Origin: Phycisphaerales bacterium UBA2266
GTDB lineage: Bacteria; Planctomycetota; Phycisphaerae; Sedimentisphaerales; Anaerobacaceae
DNA length: 5,006 nucleotides
Direction: 5' to 3'
Assembly: GCA_002347125.1 (NCBI GenBank)
Contig: DDXG01000204.1
Location: 1 to 5,006, forward strand
Below the pieces are notes generated by a model. It was not told the origin of the DNA. It did no database searches and saw only the letters and a list, made by a program, of their open reading frames with translations. Positions 1-5,006 of this stretch are shown here, in pieces. The position numbers and the translations under genes are program-made. Numbering within the stretch: position 1 is the first letter of the stretch; each line of letters opens with the position of its first letter.

Positions 1-932
1 TCAGCATCATGCTCTTCCAGGGCTGGAGTATCTACGACCACGGCTACGGGAATCCCTGGCCGCTGCATCCCTATCATAAGGCCAATAATATCAATGGCAT
101 CGACGGAGATCCGGACAAGGACGGCCAGGGCAAGGAGGTCCATACGCTGCTGGTCCCCGCCGTAACCCGCCTTCAAGAGGCCTATGTCCGCAAGGTCATT
201 GACACAGTCAACGACCTGGACAACGTGCTCTATGAAATCACCAATGAGACCGCCGCCTTCTCCATGGACTGGCAGTACCACATGGTCAGGTACATCAAGG
301 GCTACCAGGCGACCAAGTCGAAGCAGCACCCCGTCGGCATGACGGCTTTCGACAGCGGCCGCGAAGGCTCCATGAAGGCGCTGCTGGCCAGCCCGGCCGA
401 CTGGATTTCCCCTCAGAACGACGGCGTATCGGGCGACTATATGAGAGACCCACCCGCCGCCGACGGACGCAAGGTCATCGTCAGCGACACTGATCACCTG
501 TGGGGAGTGGGAGGAGACCGCACCTGGGTCTGGAAGAGCTTCACCAGGGGACATCATCCCATCTATATGGACCCGCTGGGCAAACCCGATTGGGTCCGCA
601 GCAGCGAGGCCGAGATGCAGGGTGTTCGCCGCGCGATGGGCGACACCCGCCGGTTCGCCGATCGAATGAACCTCGCGGCCATGACGCCCTGCAATGAGTT
701 GTCGTCGACCCGATACTGTCTGGCGGCCCCGCCAAGGGAGTATCTCGTTTACCAACCCTCCGCCGGCGTCTTCAGCGTGAGGTTGGACGCCGGCCGCTAT
801 CGGTACGAATGGTCCGATCCGGTGGAGGGGCAGTCCGCCGCGACCGGCCACGTCGAAGCTCCCGGCGGCTCACACCAATTCAAGCCGCCCTTTGACGGCC
901 AGGCCGTGCTTTACCTCAAGACCGTGCAGTAA
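1..932 (+). CDS. C-terminal part of a clan-A-like glycoside hydrolase with a C-terminal collagen-binding-like beta domain (5' partial)
   Basis: The frame is open to the left edge (first full codon at 3), so the N-terminus and any signal peptide lie outside; the ATG at 9 is simply the first internal Met. Numbering from it, LYEITNE (residues 74-80) matches the beta-4 signature of (beta/alpha)8-barrel glycosidases, with Glu80 the likely acid/base. A later strand reads VIVSDTDHLWG (about 156-166), where clan-A enzymes normally carry the nucleophile Glu; here only Asp160 and Asp162 are seen. A tryptophan-rich stretch and HHPIYMDP follow. From about residue 230 a beta-rich tail (EYLVYQPSAGVFSVRL, then RYRYEWSDPVEG) resembles the 'putative collagen-binding' domain that follows DUF4038/GH140-type catalytic domains. 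It is probably an exported endo- or exo-glycosidase acting on a plant-type glycan, but the substrate is unknown. The stop lies 37 bases before the next gene, suggesting an operon. The general hydrolase call is fairly safe; the family is uncertain. Confidence 0.72.
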   Translation, partial: SIMLFQGWSIYDHGYGNPWPLHPYHKANNINGIDGDPDKDGQGKEVHTLLVPAVTRLQEAYVRKVIDTVNDLDNVLYEITNETAAFSMDWQYHMVRYIKGYQATKSKQHPVGMTAFDSGREGSMKALLASPADWISPQNDGVSGDYMRDPPAADGRKVIVSDTDHLWGVGGDRTWVWKSFTRGHHPIYMDPLGKPDWVRSSEAEMQGVRRAMGDTRRFADRMNLAAMTPCNELSSTRYCLAAPPREYLVYQPSAGVFSVRLDAGRYRYEWSDPVEGQSAATGHVEAPGGSHQFKPPFDGQAVLYLKTVQ

Positions 933-969
933 CCCGCAACCGTACACAACCCACAGACAGGCAACGGTG
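933..969 (+). other. Short intergenic gap between the first two genes
   Basis: These 37 bases contain no convincing terminator hairpin and no recognisable promoter. CAGG at 958-961 lies eight bases before ATG 970 and is a weak Shine-Dalgarno match; GGTG at 966-969 could serve ATG 976 instead. The spacing supports co-transcription. Confidence 0.45.
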
Positions 970-3474
970 ATGACAATGCGAAGACCCATCACACTACTGA
1001 CAATTGTGGCCGGATTATCAGGGGGGCTCGGCGGCCGGACGGCCGCCCAGAACGAGCTTCCGGGTGTCGATTATGCTGCGCTCGTTTCCCGCGCCGACCT
1101 GCACTACGACAAGCCCGTCGGCCGAAGCGAGGAGGGCATGCCCGTCGGCAACGGGCGGATGGGAAGCCTCGTCTGGACCACGCCGGAGGCTATCCGGCTG
1201 CAGATCAACCGTGTCGATGTCTTCGCCAACAACTCGTACACCACGAGCTTTCCCGCCCGGAACAGCGACTACTGCGGCGGCTGCGCGTTCGTTGACATCG
1301 ACTTCGGTGCCGACGTCTTCACGGACGCAACGACCGCCCAGAATCTTTACTGCTATGACGGCCTGGCCGACGTCCGCGGCGAGAGTGTCGCCGTCAACCT
1401 CCTAGCATGGAACGAGCAGGACGTGATGGCCTTTGAAATCACCGACAGCCGCCCTCAGCTGGCCTCTATCACCGCCGTCCTCAGGATGCTGCGGGGGCCG
1501 TTGGTCAAGACCGCCGCACACACAGCCGCATCGAGCATCGAAACCCGCGAAGGCCGAATCGTGCTGACGCAGAGGTTCACCGAGCACGGCTACTATTGCG
1601 GCTCGGCCGTCGCCCTCGGCATGGTTGGGCGAAAGACCACCGTCCAATCGCCCGATGAGCGGCAGATCCGCCTGGCCGCCGACCCCGCCGGCGGTCCCTT
1701 CACGATCTTCGTGGCAAGCGCCGCCGGTTTCGACCCGAACCAGGACCTCGCGGCCGTCGCCCTCGCCCGACTCGCCGCCGCCGAAGAGGCAGGCCATGCG
1801 GCACTCGCCGAATCCAACAGACGCTGGTGGCATGACTTTTGGTCGAGAGGCTTCGTTCGCCTCCACAGCGAAGACGGCATGGCCGACAACATCGAACGTA
1901 ACTACACTTACTGGCTCTATGTAATGGCCTCCAGCTCCCGCGGGCGATTTCCCGCCAAGTTCAACGGTATGATATGGATCACTGGCGGCGATAGACGGTC
2001 GTGGGGCGGGCAATACTGGGGGGCCAACCAGGAATGCCTCTACAACGCCCTGCTGCCGGCCAACCGGATGGAATTGCTCGACCCCATGTTCGACATGTAC
2101 AGCGGGATGTTCGACTCCTGCGCCACGGCCGCACGTCAACAATGGGGCAGCCAGGGCATCTATATACCCGAGACCGTCGCCTTCGATGGCCTGGCGAAGC
2201 TACCCGACGGTATTGCCGCCGAAATGCGGGACCTGTACCTGCTCAGAAAGCCCTGGGACCAGCGCAGCGAGGCGTTCCTTGCGTTGGCCCGCACCGGCCA
2301 GCCGCATTCGAGCCGGTGGAACTGGATGGGCGGCGGCAGCTACGTCGACGGCATCTGGCAGCCGACCGAACGCGGCGGCGGGCCCTATGGAAACGTCACG
2401 CACATCTTCTCGCGCGGCGCCAAGATCGCCTACACCTACTGGCAGCGATACGAATACACCCTCGATAGTGCCTGGCTGCGCGACAGGGCCTACCCCATGC
2501 TCCGGGGCGTCGCCGAGTTCTACCGCAACTACACCAATCTGATCAAAGGCGACGACGGCAAGTACCACCTTCACCACGTCAACAGCAATGAATCGGTCCA
2601 GGGCGGGCAAGACCCGGACGAGGAAATCGCCTCGATGATGGGCATCCTGCCAACGGTGATCAAGGCGTCCGAAATCCTCGGTGTGGACGCCGATATGAGA
2701 CCCCTCTGGCGTGAACTGCTCGACAATCTCGCCCCCCTGCCGACTGCCGGCGAGCCGCCCATCTGGATTCGCGCCCTGCCGCCGGTCTTTCGCGGCCGGG
2801 GCGACGGCCGCCCCGACGGCAACACCATGCCGCACTGGTTCTTTGATCTGTGCACGCTCGAAAACGCCGACGCTCAAACCATGAAGATCGCCAACGCCAC
2901 AATCGACGGCTACCTGCGAGGCCCCAACACCCGCCCGGGGGTCCTGTCTAAAGTGCCCGTCGCGGCCGCCATGATGGGCCGCGCCGACGCCGTCGGCTAC
3001 CTGCTGCCCAACCAACTACTGTTTCCCGATCGCGCTCCCATCCTCGCCAACCGCCTCGACCAGCGCGAGGGCTCCCAGACCACCAACGCCCAGCGCCTCG
3101 GCCGCGTCGCCGATGCCCTCCATACCGCCCTGCTCCAGAGCGTCGGTTCAGGCCCCGCCGCCGACCCCGTCATCCGCGTCTTTCCCGCCTGGCCGAGGCA
3201 ATGGGATGCGCAGTTTACCCTCATGGCCCGCGGCGCCTTCGCCGTCTCGGCCTCCATGAAGTCCGGCCGAATCGAATTCGTCCGCATCCACTCCCAACGC
3301 GGCGGCCCATGCCGCCTGCGAAACCCCTGGCCCGACACCCCCGTCACCCTTGACCGAAACACCGAAGAACCCGAAACGCTCTCCGGCCCTCTGCTGGGAT
3401 TCCCAACCGCCCCCGGCGATACTATCACCCTCCTTGCCGCCGGGCCCGTTGACGCAACCGCGCGGCGCCGGTAG
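970..3474 (+). CDS. Secreted GH95-like (alpha/alpha)6-barrel glycoside hydrolase, DUF5703-like divergent type
   Basis: This is a complete 834-residue exported protein. I chose the ATG at 970 because it gives a classical signal peptide (RRP, hydrophobic ITLLTIVAGLSGGLGG, cleavage after TAA near residue 26). ATG 976 is an equally good alternative; the longer open frame from 892 would overlap the upstream gene and bury the signal. An N-terminal beta-sandwich carries MPVGNGRMGSLVW (57-69), the 'P-x-GNG-x-x-G' hallmark of GH95-type enzymes. A linker with RRWWHDFW (284-291) leads into the helical barrel, with SSSRGRFPAKFNG (321-333), WGANQECLYN (351-360), YIPE (Glu401) and NSNESVQGG (Glu541). The C-terminus has LLQS (721-724), FPAWPRQW (738-745) and a beta domain with GGPCRLRNPW, as in GH95. 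GH95 enzymes release alpha-L-fucose or alpha-L-galactose. Glu541 sits where the GH95 general acid is expected, but the FQIDGN-like motif is absent, so specificity may differ. Length fits the family. Confidence 0.8.
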   Translation: MTMRRPITLLTIVAGLSGGLGGRTAAQNELPGVDYAALVSRADLHYDKPVGRSEEGMPVGNGRMGSLVWTTPEAIRLQINRVDVFANNSYTTSFPARNSDYCGGCAFVDIDFGADVFTDATTAQNLYCYDGLADVRGESVAVNLLAWNEQDVMAFEITDSRPQLASITAVLRMLRGPLVKTAAHTAASSIETREGRIVLTQRFTEHGYYCGSAVALGMVGRKTTVQSPDERQIRLAADPAGGPFTIFVASAAGFDPNQDLAAVALARLAAAEEAGHAALAESNRRWWHDFWSRGFVRLHSEDGMADNIERNYTYWLYVMASSSRGRFPAKFNGMIWITGGDRRSWGGQYWGANQECLYNALLPANRMELLDPMFDMYSGMFDSCATAARQQWGSQGIYIPETVAFDGLAKLPDGIAAEMRDLYLLRKPWDQRSEAFLALARTGQPHSSRWNWMGGGSYVDGIWQPTERGGGPYGNVTHIFSRGAKIAYTYWQRYEYTLDSAWLRDRAYPMLRGVAEFYRNYTNLIKGDDGKYHLHHVNSNESVQGGQDPDEEIASMMGILPTVIKASEILGVDADMRPLWRELLDNLAPLPTAGEPPIWIRALPPVFRGRGDGRPDGNTMPHWFFDLCTLENADAQTMKIANATIDGYLRGPNTRPGVLSKVPVAAAMMGRADAVGYLLPNQLLFPDRAPILANRLDQREGSQTTNAQRLGRVADALHTALLQSVGSGPAADPVIRVFPAWPRQWDAQFTLMARGAFAVSASMKSGRIEFVRIHSQRGGPCRLRNPWPDTPVTLDRNTEEPETLSGPLLGFPTAPGDTITLLAAGPVDATARRR

Positions 3475-3500
3475 GCTTGTGACATAAGACGCCAATGAAC

Positions 3501-3506
3501 AAGGAG
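3501..3506 (+). promoter_or_regulatory. Shine-Dalgarno site of the GH97 gene
   Basis: AAGGAG lies nine bases before the ATG at 3516, an ideal spacing. It decides the start: the in-frame ATG at 3495 lies upstream of this site, has no comparable ribosome-binding sequence, and would add a polar seven-residue extension ahead of the signal peptide. No promoter is visible in the short gap, so translation from a shared transcript is likely. Confidence 0.75.
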
Positions 3507-3515
3507 ATCAATACG

Positions 3516-5006
3516 ATGCGAACGAGAAGCAGTAGATGGATGGCGGCCAGCCTTGTGTTGGCCGTATGCCTGTCGGGCCCGGGCTTTGCCCAGCAGCAGG
3601 GGCAGAACCGCAGCCGAACCTCAGGCCAACAGCAGAGGACGCGGCGGACACAGCGGGTCGTGCCGATGAAGCAAGTCCAGGTCGCCTCGCCCGACGGCAG
3701 GATCAAGTTTACACTGGGTCCGAATCCGGAGCGGTTGACCTTCACCGTCATGCTCGACGAGACGGCCGTCATAGAACCATCCGGTCTCGACATGAGAGTG
3801 GACGGCTATGACCTTTCATCCGGCGTTATCTTCAACAACCTCGATACCTACAATATCGACGAGACCTATCCGTGGCACGGCGTCCACAGCACCGCCGTCA
3901 ACCGCTGCAACGGCGCGAAGGTATCGTTTACGCACGACCTCAGCCAGATTCCGTACACCCTCGAAATCCGCGCCTTCAACGACGCCGCCGCTTACCGCCA
4001 CGTCATCGGCGGTGAGCCTGACGCCGTGCGCGTGCCGAACGAATACTCCCGCTTCATCCTGCCGGCCGGCACGACCGTCTGGTACCACGACCTCGACGGG
4101 CATTACGAGGCCGAATACGATCACCAGGAGATCTCGCAGGTCAAGCCGGGGCAATGGGCGGGCCCGCCGGTAACGTTCGAGCTGCCCGGCGACGCCGGCT
4201 TCGGCTCGATCACCGAGGCCAACCTCGTCAACTACTCCGGCATGGCCCTCGAATGTGACGGCCGCCGCGGCTGGGTCATCGGCCTGGGCCACCGCCAGCC
4301 CATCAACTACCCCTACGAACTCCGCTACGGCCGCGACGAGGCCAAACGCCTGGCCGCCCCCGCCGCCGTTACCGGGACCATCACCACGCCGTGGCGGGTC
4401 GTATTCCTGGGCCGCGACCTCAACACCCTGGTCAACAGTGATGCCCTGCCCAGCCTGTGCCCCCCCGCCGACCCAGGACTCTTCCCACAGGGTATGGACA
4501 CGCCGTGGGTCGAGCCGGGCCTGTGCGTCTGGGATTATGTCGATCGCAGCTACGTCCGAAGCAGCGGCAGCCAGTTCGACCGGATGAAGGACTTCTCCCG
4601 CATGGCCGGCGATATCGGCGCCAAGTACCACATCCTTGAAGGCTTCGCCTACGGCTGGTCCGATGAGCAAGTCAGGGAATTCGCCGCCTACTCAAGAGAG
4701 CGGGGCGTCCGGGTCCTGTTCTGGCGGCACAGCAATCAGTTGCGGACCCCACAGGCCCGAGAGGAGTTCTTCTCCCGCCTGCACCGCCTTGGCGTCGCCG
4801 GCGCCAAGATCGACTTCTTCGACCATGAAGCAAAAGAGAACATCGATCTCTACGAGGCCCTACTCGCCAAGGCCGCCGAGTACCAGGCCGTCTTGGACTT
4901 CCACGGGGCGAACAAACCCACCGGCCGCCTGCGGACGTGGCCCAACGCCATGCTCTATGAGGGCGTGCGGGGGATGGAGTCCAGCGGTCTGCAGAGGCGG
5001 GCCCTG
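3516..5006 (+). CDS. Secreted glycoside hydrolase family 97 enzyme, retaining (alpha-galactosidase-like) type (3' partial)
   Basis: 497 residues are visible with no stop before the edge; full GH97 proteins usually have about 650-700, so the end of the barrel and the C-terminal beta domain are missing. The signal peptide is MRTRSSRW plus MAASLVLAVCLSGPGFA, cleaved after Ala25. It is followed by an unusual Gln/Arg-rich linker (about 26-54). The GH97 N-terminal beta-supersandwich starts at VASPDGRIKF (from residue 56) and includes ITEANL (Glu234), a likely calcium ligand by family analogy. TPWRV (from 291) opens the catalytic barrel, followed by PGLCVWDY, YHILEGFAYGW and GVRVLFW. The signature LDFHGANKPTG (460-470), then RTWPN and YEGVRGMES, is diagnostic of GH97. 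GAKIDFF places Asp433 at the nucleophile position of retaining members; inverting SusB-type alpha-glucosidases lack it. Glu488 in GMES is the probable acid/base. Retaining members hydrolyse alpha-galactosides, but exact specificity is inferred. It lies 41 bases after the GH95-like gene. Confidence 0.9.
   Translation, partial: MRTRSSRWMAASLVLAVCLSGPGFAQQQGQNRSRTSGQQQRTRRTQRVVPMKQVQVASPDGRIKFTLGPNPERLTFTVMLDETAVIEPSGLDMRVDGYDLSSGVIFNNLDTYNIDETYPWHGVHSTAVNRCNGAKVSFTHDLSQIPYTLEIRAFNDAAAYRHVIGGEPDAVRVPNEYSRFILPAGTTVWYHDLDGHYEAEYDHQEISQVKPGQWAGPPVTFELPGDAGFGSITEANLVNYSGMALECDGRRGWVIGLGHRQPINYPYELRYGRDEAKRLAAPAAVTGTITTPWRVVFLGRDLNTLVNSDALPSLCPPADPGLFPQGMDTPWVEPGLCVWDYVDRSYVRSSGSQFDRMKDFSRMAGDIGAKYHILEGFAYGWSDEQVREFAAYSRERGVRVLFWRHSNQLRTPQAREEFFSRLHRLGVAGAKIDFFDHEAKENIDLYEALLAKAAEYQAVLDFHGANKPTGRLRTWPNAMLYEGVRGMESSGLQRRAL

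Noticed and set aside
892..969. Upstream extension of the GH95-like gene to an ATG at 892
   Set aside because: It would overlap the preceding gene by 41 bases and place 26 polar residues before a well-formed signal peptide; ATG 970 or 976 fits better.
979..990. Twin-arginine (Tat) signal in the GH95-like protein
   Set aside because: The Arg pair is present, but the rest of the Tat consensus (S/T before and F-L-K after) is not; a Sec signal is more likely.
1402..2142. 246-codon minus-strand open frame (also a similar one at 2200-3015)
   Set aside because: Both are opposite the well-supported GH95-like gene, show no family motifs, and are typical shadows in GC-rich DNA.
3457..3500. GC-rich palindromic GGCGCC near the end of the GH95-like gene as a terminator
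   Set aside because: It lies inside the coding region, has only a very short stem and no following T-run, and the next gene starts 41 bases after the stop.
3495..3515. ATG at 3495 as the GH97 start
   Set aside because: The AAGGAG ribosome-binding site lies downstream of it and is correctly spaced for ATG 3516, which begins directly at the signal peptide.
1..5006. CRISPR arrays, tRNA or rRNA genes, insertion sequences and large repeats
   Set aside because: Almost every base is in one of three coding frames, and no repeated units, inverted terminal repeats or RNA gene motifs were seen by eye.

Overview
This window is a run of three same-strand genes for secreted carbohydrate-active enzymes. 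The two outer genes are cut by the window edges. The DNA is GC-rich, with a strong preference for C or G at third codon positions. Each of the two visible N-termini has a Sec-type signal peptide. High GC, secreted glycoside hydrolases of these particular families, and no SusC/SusD-type genes in view suggest a polysaccharide-degrading bacterium of the Planctomycetota/Verrucomicrobiota/Hydrogenedentota kind, with Planctomycetota (Phycisphaerae-like) as my best guess. The phylum is an inference, because no marker gene is present.

Layout: (1) from the left edge to 932, the C-terminal ~310 residues of a clan-A-like (beta/alpha)8-barrel glycosidase, ending in a small beta domain resembling the 'putative collagen-binding' domain found on apiosidase-like (DUF4038/GH140-type) enzymes. 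(2) 970-3474, a complete 834-residue exported protein with the architecture of a GH95 alpha-L-fucosidase/galactosidase, but in a divergent, DUF5703-like version in which some canonical catalytic residues are not evident. (3) 3516 to the right edge, the first 497 residues of an exported GH97 enzyme whose visible residues point to the retaining (alpha-galactosidase-like) branch.

The intergenic gaps are only 37 and 41 bases, with no convincing terminator or promoter. The three genes are therefore probably co-transcribed and act together outside the cytoplasm to trim side chains from a complex plant or algal glycan. The substrate cannot be fixed from the sequence. An enzyme set with apiosidase-like, GH95-like and GH97 members would suit a branched, pectin-like or fucose/galactose-rich polysaccharide. 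No RNA gene, mobile element, CRISPR array, or gene on the minus strand could be supported. No non-coding stretch exceeds about 41 bases.
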